Source: Amylostereum areolatum (taxonomy: Eukaryota; Basidiomycota; Agaricomycetes; Russulales; Stereaceae). From it: DNA of 64,000 nt. The stretch covers positions 485,565 to 549,564 of the forward strand of contig SAXG01000028.1 in assembly GCA_012932865.1 (NCBI GenBank). Direction: 5' to 3'. Both the position numbers and the translations under genes were made by a program. Numbering within the stretch: position 1 is the first letter of the stretch; every line of letters begins with the position of its first letter. The notes below the pieces were generated by a model. It saw only the letters and a list, made by a program, of their open reading frames with translations, made no database searches and was not told the origin of the DNA. Shown piece after piece: positions 54,072 through 64,000 of the stretch.

Positions 54072-54554
54072 TGTCAGCAACGGTCTACCTGCGGTGCAGG
54101 TTTCAGGACGTCGCGACGAGGTACAAGGCGAGAGGAGACGAGGATAGGATCGAGGGGGGCGGGTGATAACGAAGGTGTGGACCTTCCCCTGCAGTACTTA
54201 GGGAGGATCCCCCAGGTAGCCGGAGAATAGAAAAGGTCGAGATGACCCTCTCCTCATAGATTAGTGAGCCCTTATATACATGAGGACAAGAGCCCAAACA
54301 AGGACAAACGAGGCCGGAGTAGGAGTGGGTCAGGACGGACTACGAAGTGGGTACCACGGAGTACAAAGTGGGTCACAACACGAGGCAAGGTAAGTATGAC
54401 TCCAAGGTCTAGACCATGACCGAGGCAGCCGAGAAGACCGGTATGCCCGAAGGGCCGGACGCGATGCAAAGTGAGGCGAAGTCCGATGCGAGGTCCAATG
54501 GTAAACTATGGTAAAGTAAGGTCTGATGTATATATTTAGGAGGCGTTCATGACA
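54072..54554 (-). mobile_element. Solo LTR of a third family (C) at the start codon of F-box gene 5
   Basis: 483 bp, TGTCAGCAACGG...GTTCATGACA, with target duplication ACATG (54067-54071 and 54555-54559). It shares the first dozen bases and the GTTCATGACA end with family B and has a TATATAAGGG core on the minus strand, but the rest is different. Confidence 0.9.
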
Positions 54555-54559
54555 ACATG

Positions 54560-55430
54560 GCCTAGTGTTTCGAGGGGACATTGAGGGGAACAGGTGAAGC
54601 ACCATGGACACGAAGTCATTTATGTGCATAACGGCATGAGCCGACGCACAATGCCGCATTGACAATGGTGGCACCAGTCAAGACTCGAGAGGCGCCATGT
54701 CAGCCACAACCAGCCACAGACATGTAGGAGCAGTTTCCACCAGCCTCACTGCAATATGAATGTTTGTACTGTGCTCAGACCCTCCGCGCAAGAGCGGATA
54801 GCTTCTACACGAACCCGTTTACACAACAGACAGTGCTTCCTATTTGTCTCCCAATCTCACACTCCGCCAGCCTGTTCTTCCTCCTGGGGACCTGGCCGAG
54901 GTGCATTGGATGCGCGGACTGCAACCGTGACGGGACAATCTGTCAAGGTGATCAATAGCCTAGAGTTCCCGGTACAGAGCCAAAATGCGAAGGCGCTGGA
55001 ATATAGTACAGAATACCTGGGGCTGAACAGAAAAATATCCATGGACTGTTCAGCTCATGCGGTTGGCCGCGAATAGGATTGTGTCGCACTTGGGGAAGAG
55101 CCAGAAATTTGACGTGTCCAATCGTACGTTGTACAGACAATTTACACACTCCTAAAATCCCACAGCATCTGCGCCGTCCGTAAAGTCCACACAGCAAGTC
55201 CAAGACTCCACACAGCGTAAAGTAGTACGTACTACGTACCGGGCTCTCGCGTGGCACATCAAATTCCAAACCCAATCCTAGGGTTTCCCGTACGACTTTG
55301 ACTCGATGGCTTCGCGCAAACGTGACTCGGACGACCATATTTCAACACTCGTCCTCGAGATCGCCATGGCCATCTCCCGCTCTCCCATCACCCATTTCCC
55401 CGAGCATTTTCCCTCACACTCTACCCTCCG
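54560..55430. other. Intergenic region left of the unknown gene
   Basis: Presumably holds the displaced promoter of F-box gene 5 and the promoter of the plus-strand gene that follows. No gene or repeat end recognised. Confidence 0.45.
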
Positions 55431-58407
55431 ATGTCCCACGAACTGTCCCCATCCTCTGCGCCGGATTCCGACGCAGATCTCCGCGCGCGCATCGCCGCGT
55501 TGACGATCATCGTCCGCGATTGCGACAACTTCGATTCCTACGAGAGACATCCACGCCGGCTCAACCACCACAGCGACGACAAGCACAAAGTCCTCTTGTA
55601 CCAGTATCTCGTGCCCCTCCTTTCCCTGGGTGACGAGCAGGACGAGTATGCGGGTGATGTCGCGATAACGACCTCCGTGCAAAACTGGATGATGAACGTC
55701 TTCGTCGTGGCGCGGGATAGGCAACGATCGTGCGTCTCGTTTCAACTTCTGCTCTGTACGTCCGCGAGAGACTTACGAGGCGGTGATGGTCGTGTAGCTC
55801 TGGCGGTATAGAGATCACACAGATTACGCCCGAGGCGCGTCCTCTCGAGCATCTCGACGACCTGTCCGCCTCTGCCGAGTACGCCCGTCCTTTTCTTCTC
55901 TCTCGCCGACTCTCGGAGCTTACACGAGTGAATGCAGTGAATGGGATGGTGCGCTGGAAACCCACGTTCGCGACGTCTTTTCCTTCCTCCACACGATCAA
56001 AAACACCCCGGTGCAGAAGCGCTGGCAGCACTACATCCCCCTCACCCAGTTCCTCTCCCGTCGCTGTCTCGCCAAAACCGCGTCGCTGGTCCTCATCGGA
56101 CGCCGGCTGTGGAACACAGACGATCCTATGGCCATCCTTGAGACATGGGAGCCGTCGGGCCCCGAGCCGTCGACCAAACCCCTTCCGGAGACAGCCAAGG
56201 TGTACTCGGCCTCTGTGCGAGCGATTTTGGCGAGGGAGTCCGGCCTGGTCCCGCGAGGGAAGAAGAAAGCGGCGCCTGCGACGGATGCGGAAAAGAAGGC
56301 GGTCGATGCTGGCGATGCGGAGGGTGAAACGAAGGCGGTCGAAGATCGCACAGGAGGAGGCGACGGTACGCCTGGGCTTGATACGCCAGAAGCCCTGTCG
56401 GTGACGACGACCCCTAGCACGCCCGCTTCTGCAACAGACCCGTCGAGAACACCCCCAAGTTCTGAATCCCCACACAGCTACCCCGACGAAAACGCTCTCG
56501 CCAATGGCGATAGCCCCAACAACACCGCCCACGACACCTCTGGCCAGTCTTCGGACCAGCAGGACATCAACGCCACCTCTCACACTTCATCCACCGAACA
56601 TCCTTCCGCTGACGACGGCGTGGAGGCCGGATCCTCTCAGGAATCTGGTACGACACCCGATAGTGGCGACGCCGAGGACAACAAGGAAAGCAGTGGCGAG
56701 GACGAGGACGGCGGAGGAAACGGGACGGACGAGACGAGGAAGGAGAAGAAGGACAGCGAGGTAACAGACGAGCCTGAGGAACAGGACGAGGAACAGGACG
56801 AGGACGAGGAACGGGACGAAATCGAGGACGAAGACCGGTACACTTACGACTTCAACATCGTCGACGCACCCAAGTGGATCCGGCCCCTCGTCAGTATCGT
56901 TCGCAAGATCGAAACCGGCCTCTTCGACGGACCTCCCTCCCACGCCACCCGGCGTCCTCTCCACACCCTCGACGCGAGTGCGCGCAACAAACTATCTATA
57001 TCCCTCATCGAGCTCGACATGTTCCTCCGAACCGGCATCATAGGCAGAATATTTTCCACCCTGAGGCTCGCCAACCATTTTTCTGAAAACTTCCGCGGCC
57101 GTAAGGATTCCTCTCCTTTCTTCTTCGCTCAGCCGTGCTCATCGTATCTCTACAGGAAGCGAAGGATCTATGACTGTGGATCCCCTCTGTGCGTTTTCTC
57201 CATCGTCGCATCCCATGCCGTTTGTCTTTGACACGGGCGCCCCATTCTACAGTGTTTCCGAAGGACGGCCGCGAAAACACCTTGCAGCATCTTTTCCGCT
57301 GGCTCAAAGCTATCGCCGCAATCGGCCAGTCGATATTCTCGTTATTCTGTCGCCAGCACAAACCTACGCCTGAATTTGGCCTTCGAGTCCATCTAATCAC
57401 ATACCCGTCCAGTGGGCCGTTCCCCGGCCTCAACGACCACTCTACCCCCGCGGTCGCGACAGCGACAAGGGAAGAGAAACCGGAGCTGTCCTCGAACATG
57501 GCTTCCAATCCGGAGCCCAGCGACGTTTCGACTGCCGTCGACGAGAAGACGTCGCTTTCCGAGTCTGCGGTCCCTTCTGACCCGTGTATACCCCCTTCTA
57601 CTCCCAACCTATCTTCACATGCCGTCGACGTCCATACATCCGGTATGCCCTCGCGGCCAGTATCCCCCCTCGACATCGCGTTGGGCTCTACCGAGAATCC
57701 ACCCCCACCCACCTCGCCACCTCCGTCTCAACCCCCTCCTCCCGCAGAATCCGAACCCCAAGCTACGACATCACCTTCCAAATCTTCTCAAGCCCCGCCC
57801 CCTCCGCCTCCTCCACCGCTCCCCTTCCCGTTTCTCGAAACGATCCACGCTTGCGTCTGCAAGAGTGGGGATCTCAGTCCGAACCAGGCGTCCTTCGCTC
57901 GTGAAGAGCTCCTCAAGCCCGACTGGCCCAACGTACGTCTTTCGCCAGTGCACCCCGCCGCGGCATTGATGGCTCTGGCGACGCACGCGCGCCAGTGCGT
58001 CGCCGCGCCAGAGGGGGTGTGGGAGTGGGAGAAGGAGGTGGTGGAGGTGGAAGAAGGAAGGAAAGACGGCATCTGGGCGCTCCCAGAGGGCCAGGCGAGG
58101 GCGCGCTTTGACGCGGATATCCTTTCGGCGAGTCGCACTGCATAGTCACCACCCCCCGTTCGTGAGACTGACCGCCGTCGCGCGCCAGGTCTCCGACATC
58201 GCCCTCGCCATCGGCACGGGCCGCAAGACGTTCGAGCTCCCCGAAACGCACGGACATCTCATGCCCTGGAGCCCGCCGCCCGTGGGCATCCCGCGCGCTG
58301 TACTGCTCGCACTGGAAGATCGGCTGATCCAGAAGTTGGCGGGGCACGCCCGACGTTGGGTGTTCGACGAGCGTCCCGAGCCCGAACTTGAATGCGTAAC
58401 GAACTAG
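55431..58407 (+). CDS. Unknown multi-exon protein with an acidic disordered middle
   Basis: The proposed start is ATG at 55431 (MSHELSPSSAPDSDADLRAR). Exons I can link: GGIEITQITPEARPLEHL to SAD-EWDGALETHVRDVFSF across an intron ending ATGCAG near 55938, then one long exon from there to about 57100 containing KNTPVQKRWQHYIPLTQFL and LVLIGRRLWNTDDPM. A Ser/Thr/Glu/Asp-rich low-complexity stretch and an EEQDEDEERDE tract follow, then DAPKWIRPLVSIVRKIETG. A further exon (from about 57247) has QHLFRWLKAIAAIGQSIF. The C-terminal part is Pro-rich and ends RRWVFDERPEPELECVTN at 58407. I do not recognise a family. The hydrophobic RIFSTLRLANHF and AIAAIGQSIFSLF stretches could be amphipathic helices. 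Exon borders, especially near 55740 and 58130-58190, are approximate. Confidence 0.6.
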
Positions 58408-58565
58408 AAAATCCACATGCGTGCTAATGCTTTATTAAACACCATCTATAGTACTGAATTAATAGGATGTGTCCCGATCGCGAGCAGTTGCCTGGGGTCG
58501 CGAACGTTGGTAAGGTGTAGTACCGTAAGTACTTATCCAAAAAGGTTCGCAGAGACGACAGAAGG

Positions 58566-59934
58566 CTATGTGTATCTTGCGGAATTGTAGTTGACGACTT
58601 CGGGCGTGCCCCAACCTTTGGGTACGGCGTTCTCCTAGACCGTGATATCAGCCAGAGAACCATGAACGACGCGAAAGTAGTGGGACATACCAGCCCAAAG
58701 ATCTGCGGCAGCTTCAACCACAGATCCTCTCTCAGCCACGCGATGTGCCCCTTGAACCACGTCCTGCACCACGCACACGCATCGTGCTCCTCGATGCCCT
58801 CGCATCTCGCGCCCGTCAGCCGCATCCACTCCAGCGGGTCAGTCCGGGCGTCGTCGCCCCATGCCTCGAACCTGCCCCTCCACCACCGTTCGATCCCGCG
58901 CGCGCACGGCCAGCCCGTGACGAGCTCGTCGTTCTCGGGCGTGCTTACGTCAGGGTTCCACTCGCGCCGCCGCTCCTCCGCCCGCCGACAGCCGTGCGTG
59001 CGATGTCCCGCGAACGGGTCGTCCTCGAGTGCGCGCAGGTACGCCTTCAGGGCGCGTCGCCCGTCCAAGAGCCGTGCTTTCTCCTCGGGAGTAAGATCGC
59101 CGAGCGTCGCCCACCATCGGAAGGGGTGCCCGAGGACGATGTCGGGTTTGAAGTCGTGCGTGATCGTGCTGAGGTCGTAGTACGCCGCCGGGAGGAGCTC
59201 GGGGAGGTCATGCTCGGTGGCGAGGTGGATCGTCGCGACTAGGATAAGAAAAACATCGGTGAAGGGAGGATGAGACGGTTTAGAAGACGCGAGAACGCAC
59301 TGGGGTCCGGGTGGAGCGGCGAGACGTCGTAGACGTGGTTTCGGACGAACGTCTGCATTGCTATGCGTAGCATGAGCGCACGCGCGTCCCAGGCCTGGAG
59401 AAGCGTGGGCCACGCGTCGCGGAGGGCCTGGATGAGGAGCGCGTGGATGTCCTCGAAGATGTATTTGGCGGCGAGCCTGAGCGCGCCCGCGTACGCAGTT
59501 GGGAACGTGCGTTGGGAGAGGGGGGTATCGAACGAGCGCGGTCGGACGTGTTGGAACAGGAACCTGGGGGAGAGAGACATATGGCGGTTAGGAGGCGGGT
59601 GCGGGACGCGATAGGGGGGTACGTACTGGGGCTGATATACAGCCTGCAAGAGGTCTTCCACGTCCTCCGCCGCGTCGCCAGGCATATCCAACACCGGTGC
59701 TCCCTCATACTGCTCCGAGCCTGCATCGAGCGCGCCGCCTCCGACCGCGAACGTCGCGCCGAAGAAGGCCGACTTGCGCGCGAGAAAGCGTTTGTCCACT
59801 TTGAAAAGCGTGCGGGTGCCAGCGGTCGTGGTCGTGGCGCGCAGAACGACGTCGCCGTCGTCGAACCATAGGTCCGAATGCCTCTGTACGTCGGGAGAGG
59901 GGTCTAAGGGGTCAGTAGGGTGAGTGGAGGACAT
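58566..59934 (-). CDS. BTB/POZ domain protein
   Basis: Four exons on the minus strand: 59627-59934, 59301-59563, 58691-59238 and 58566-58634. All junctions are GT-AG and in phase, giving 395 residues. The N-terminal part has the fungal BTB pattern: HSDLWFDDGDVVLRA, TLFKVDKRFLARKSAFFGAT, APVLDMPGDAAEDVEDLLQA and then, after an intron, LRLAAKYIFEDIHALLIQAL. The rest (HDLPELLPAAYYDLSTI, then a Cys/His-bearing CRRAEERR...CAWCRTWFKGH segment) is typical of agaricomycete BTB proteins of unknown target. BTB domains dimerise or bind cullin-3. The last exon is supported by a donor GTATGT, an acceptor TCTAG and a clean stop. Confidence 0.88.
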
Positions 59935-60513
59935 TTCGGTGGAGAGCTGAGGGAGCGTACCGCCTATTTAACCGTTTTTGCTGAGGGGTGTGTTTCAGAA
60001 CGTGGCGCATTACATAGGGGCGGGGCTTATAGATCAAACGTCAGGGGAGATCCAGTACGAGTGTTACGGGCAGAAGATGGGGCGGATGCGACTACGACCG
60101 AGGATGGTACTTAAGAATGGGTTGTCGGATAGTGCTCATGGTGTGCCACCGTTGAAGTCGACTCGGGGGAGATGTCACAATCCGAGTGGCGACGTCGGTG
60201 GCACCAATTCCTACCAATTCTCACGCGAATTTTCTTACGACTCTTTACGACTCCCGCAAGAGTTGGATCCGAGGATGAAGATACACAGTTGACATTGTGA
60301 ATTAGGTACGTGCGCATGGTATAAAAAACGGAAAACTTTCGCCTCGTTGGGCGCTGAACCGACCGACCGCCGCAGAAGATGGACATAAAGGCGAAGCGGA
60401 GGACTCAGTACTCAGCGATCGATACGCGCTCGCCGTCCAATTTACTAGCTCGACCCAACCAATCGCAATACATACCGTTACAAACGGCTCACATTTCATG
60501 TGCTCACCCGAGT
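59935..60513. other. Intergenic region between the BTB and GH76-like genes
   Basis: It holds the presumed BTB promoter on one side and the 3' region of the GH76-like gene on the other. TATAAAAAAC occurs at 60320. No gene recognised. Confidence 0.5.
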
Positions 60514-63255
60514 TCAGAGCGACGACGGGTACTCTGGGGGCGATTCTGGCTGCCCGCGCTGCCTCAGCAGCACGATCAACTCCCTCATAAGCCTCGTGCT
60601 GTCGCCGTCGCCCTCGAGGTGTTCTCCATCGCCATCCCCTCCTTCCTCCGCCAACATATCCCGCATCGCCCCCTGGAGCCCATTTTCTGCACTCTGCGAC
60701 GCAGACACAGTGGGAATAGGTGGAGCAGACGATTCGGACGACGGTACTGCACCCTGGTGGCGCCCCGCCGCCTCGTTTCGCAGGAGATCCGCCTTCGACG
60801 TACTTCTCCAGGTCGGGGAGGATGCTGGGAATGGGGAGGTTTCCAAGAAGGGCTCCACGGTGGGGTGTGTCATATCATGCGAGCGCGGTTGTGAGCCGAG
60901 CGCAGAGCTCCGTCGGCGGCGACGACACAGGCATAACACAACCAGCACGGTAATGAGGATGGCTCCGACAAGGCCGCCCACGGCTCCTCCCACAATCGCG
61001 CCCACAGGGTGCGGGGAGCGGGCCGACGGTGCGAAGGGGACTGTGCTTTGACTGGAACTCCCGGACGGCGCTCGCGAAGTTCTAATGCATACAGAAAGGC
61101 GGAGTCAGAGGTGATACCCTATACTCCCGGACAAAGCGCTGCACACGTACGTCGACGCCGGCGTCGCCAGATCGAGCGCCGCGTTGAACACGTCGAGCAC
61201 GGATACGTCCCCGCCAAAGCTCACGGGCGCGGCGGTGGGCGGCAGCGCCCAGTTGGTCGCGTAGTCGGGCCCGTGGGCCGCCGCGGTGCCCAGGATCGCG
61301 TTGAGCTGTGGCGGAGGTGGAGTCTTCAGCAAGAACCGTGGCCGACGCCGAGGAGCATGCTCACCTGCACGTTGATGAAGCTGTCGATGAACGACGCGAT
61401 GGGCGATTCCGGGTCGGCTCGGGTGCGCGCGGTGTGGAGGCCGCGGATGAAGATGCCTGTTGGTTGAGGTGAGCGTTCGCAGAGCGTGCCGCCAGTGAGC
61501 GGCATGGTCGACTCGAACTTGCGCACCTTTTCCTGCGCTGAACACGCTCGTCCCATCCGGGTCATCTACATAAGGCGCTCGCGGTCAGCTCTCCGTGCAG
61601 GGCGCGACTCAGCAGAGACCCTTCTCGCCTGCGGTGATGACGCCGTCGCTCGGTCTCGTCCACTGGGTCGCCAACACCGTCGAAGAAACCACGTCGTTCA
61701 ACCTGGAAAAGAATCAAATCTCAGCCGAGGGAAGCTCCGTGCAAGGGCTTGCGCGCACCGCTCAGACCACGTCGCGTTCTGGGTGACGTTGGCGAGGACA
61801 GCGAGGCCCTCGATGAAGAGGCCGAGAAGTGCGTGCGGAAGGTGTCGTCCCTGGCGCAGGTCGTCACGTCGAAGGAGGTGACGACGACGCCGCCGTGGTA
61901 CAAGGTGCCGTTGATGAACGCGCCCGTCAGCTCGGCCGCGTCCAGGTATTTCGTGTCGTGGCTCTGCTCGAAGAGGTGCGCGGAAAGCCTGATAGAATCG
62001 GGGGATCGTGTCGTGAGCTCGGTGCGGGGCGCGATTTCACTAGACAGCTGACAGAAAAACCCTTACGCCATGAAAGTCCTAAACGGATGTACATACGACG
62101 TCATTCAGCCTCAGATCTCAGACCAGGAACGCGCGACGTACGTCGCGGAGGTCGTGTCAAAACTGGTGTCGCTCGCATTGTCGACGGACTTCAATGAACG
62201 CGGTCAGGCCCAACACGAAGGCGAGCGGTAAGTATGGGCGCCACTCACGGTGAACACGGCACCGGCGATGGAGCCTGAACCTACGCCAATCGATTTTGAG
62301 CGCGAAACCGACGCGAGAGGGTGTACCCGAGAACATGCCTAGAATCGAGCTGCAGTTGGATCCCGGCGCGATAGAGACGTCGCGCGCAGGGCTGGTCCCA
62401 TCTGCGGCCTGTGTTGAATTTACAAAGTACGGGAAGGACTGATTCCATAGCTGAACGGCGGGTGTTCAGGAACGATGTGTCGCCGTATGCGGCGTATGCA
62501 TAGTACGACGCCAGACCCCAGAAACCTACGAAAACGCGAGAGGTCCGGGGCGGCGGTTCAGTCCACGTGTTAGTACAAATCTCGGACGGCGGATGTGACT
62601 CGACGCACAACGGATCTCCGCTAACTCTCTACAGGCACCGTCGAGTCAAGCCCGGCACTCCTCAATGTTAGCTCGACGTACCCTGGACAAGCAATACGTT
62701 TAGTCTACGCACCGCAGGATGCGGCTCGACCCCACGGAATCAGACGACGCACGATGTAGCGAACGTAATAACCAGGGTGCGTCTGCGGGAACACCCCCAC
62801 CGAGTTCGCGGACGATATCTTTGTGGCTCGTATTGTTGCTATAGAAATCGCGGAGGGAGAGCACGACGACCGTGTCCGCGGACAGATATGTTGTCGAAAC
62901 CTACAAGGAAAGGAGAGTTGGCGAGGCAACGGATGGCGGCGGCGTCCACCGGCGTGCACTCAACCGTCGGTTGTTCCAGTGGAGAAGCCGTTGATACGGG
63001 GGTACGATCAGAGTATCCGCGGCGGAGCGAGCGAGGCTGTCGAGTGTCTCGTACGGATGTGCTGTAGTGTTCTGAGGCGGAGGTGTATCAGCGCCGCAGA
63101 GAATGCGAGACACGAGGAGGAATTTCTATCTCACCCAGCCGGACGGGGGCAGTGAAGTCCTGAGCCCATACTATACGAAATGAAAAGAAGAATAAAAATG
63201 AGACGGATCCAAAAAGCTGATAGCGGTCCCAGGACCACATCCTTCGGAGAACCAT
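60514..63255 (-). CDS. GH76-like (alpha-1,6-mannanase family) protein with a C-terminal membrane anchor
   Basis: Start ATG at 63255, giving MVLRRMWSWDRYQLFG followed by a hydrophobic signal segment (SVSFLFFFSFRIVWAQ). Exons then encode ETLDSLARSAADTLIV, DTVVVLSLRDFYSNNTS, YLDAAELTGAFINGTLYHGG, ALLGLFIEGLAVLANVTQNA, GIFIRGLHTARTRADPESPI, LNAILGTAAAHGPDYATNWA and VLDVFNAALDLATPAST. These are arranged as in fungal GH76 proteins, which cleave alpha-1,6-mannose backbones and help cross-link cell-wall glycoproteins. The last exon has a single membrane span (AIVGGAVGGLVGAILITVLV then LCLCRRRRR) and a cytoplasmic tail with Ser/Pro/Glu to the stop at 60514, so the enzyme domain would face the wall. 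Exon borders were not all resolved. The catalytic Asp pair could not be placed with certainty. Confidence 0.72.
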
Positions 63256-64000
63256 AGAGTCTTCGCAACGACGTGTCTGCGGCGTGGGGGGGAATCGTAG
63301 TTCAACGCGCGACACGATACCAGGCTATTATATAGTGCGTGTACACCGGTACACGAGGAATAGGGCCTAGGGGACCGTATACAGTTGCGGCGCTTCTACT
63401 GAATTTGATCCTGGAGCAAACTCACAACTGTGATGATGTCCTGAAACGTTGTTCAATGACAATACATACACCGGTGCGGCGCCGCTCGAGCTTGAACTCG
63501 ATGCGCTGGGTGTAGTGAAGTCAGCAACTGATAGATGGATAGAATCACACAGCAGGGTCCCCGATAGGAAGCATCTGCGGTGGTAGCTCCATGATATGTG
63601 ATAGATTGATGTTTCCGGGGGGGCCAACTTGGTTTTCAAACGCGCAAGCGGAGTTAGGAAGTGTTGGGAGCTCGGCTCGGCTTGGAGCTTGGAGCTTAGA
63701 GCTTGGAGCGAAGTGTCGCAGTTGGCTATCTAACTTATTCTCTCGTGTCTGAAGAACGCGCGCACTAGAGGAACCTGAACTCGAGAACGTTCGCGTTCGA
63801 TTGAAGTGTCTCGTCTTCCTTGGGGAGACTACTTACTACGCACGGCATCTAAGGCCTAGCACGTCCGGCACGAGTGTCCACGCGGGCGCGTTGCGTTCTT
63901 CGGAGCGCTTGATTTTGCTTGATTTTGCTGTGTCACTGTGGGAGCAAGTTAAATAATGGTGTGGACATAGCATGCCGCGTCCGGGCAACGCATGACCCTC
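63256..64000. other. Upstream region at the right edge
   Basis: Probable promoter of the GH76-like gene. One minus-strand frame (63367-63639) is Ser-rich and shows no recognisable motif. Tandem GAGCTTGGAGCTT-like units occur near 63670-63710. Confidence 0.4.

Noticed and set aside
1..64000. CRISPR arrays, bacterial operons, rRNA or tRNA genes
   Set aside because: No regularly spaced repeats with unique spacers, no Shine-Dalgarno operon layout, and no tRNA cloverleaf boxes were found by eye; the genes are intron-bearing and fungal.

Overview
This is a GC-rich eukaryotic window that reads as nuclear DNA of a filamentous basidiomycete, most likely an agaricomycete. The genes carry many short GT-AG introns (about 50-75 nt), and there are several paralogous F-box/leucine-rich genes, a Rlm1/MEF2-type MADS-box gene, an aromatic-ring FAD monooxygenase, a BTB/POZ gene, a GH76-like gene and chromodomain-bearing Ty3/gypsy retrotransposons. 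No species name can be given from the sequence alone.

Layout. 1-6.2 kb: two head-to-tail F-box paralogues; the first is a pseudogene and the second looks intact. 6.3-8.9 kb: MADS-box transcription factor gene on the minus strand. 8.9-14.9 kb: a long stretch with no gene I can recognise. 15.0-16.7 kb: multi-exon FAD monooxygenase on the plus strand. 17.5-18.7 kb: a truncated, frameshifted F-box paralogue that abuts a pair of nested TA-flanked inverted-repeat elements (18.7-20.2 kb). 20.2-27.3 kb: full-length gypsy element A (421-bp LTRs, TSD CTGTC). 27.7-35.2 kb: full-length gypsy element B1 (459-bp LTRs, TSD CTGCG). 35.4-41.9 kb: a fourth F-box gene split by a 5.2-kb inverted-repeat element that contains a foldback structure. 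42.8-43.2 kb: a solo B LTR. 43.4-54.1 kb: a fifth F-box gene split by a second, decayed B element (B2, TSD AAGGT). B2 itself carries a solo A LTR and a hAT-like element, and a solo LTR of a third family (C) sits on the gene's start codon. 55.4-63.3 kb: ordinary host genes (unknown protein, BTB protein, GH76-like membrane protein).

How the parts relate. The window is a nest of mobile elements in an F-box gene cluster: three of the five F-box copies have an insertion inside or immediately beside them. The target-site duplications and nesting allow some events to be ordered. Solo LTR A is younger than the B2 LTR it sits in, and the hAT-like element is younger than B2. A and B1 are recent because their LTR pairs are identical or nearly so. 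Both gypsy families show a Tf1-like self-priming signature: a 10-nt primer-binding site 2 nt past the 5' LTR is the exact complement of a 10-mer that starts 34 nt after the TATA box. Both also share a T-TTT-TGA gag-pol junction and Pol C-termini that run into the 3' LTR.

Limits: intron and exon ends were read by eye, C-terminal parts of several gene models are approximate, and no database search was possible.
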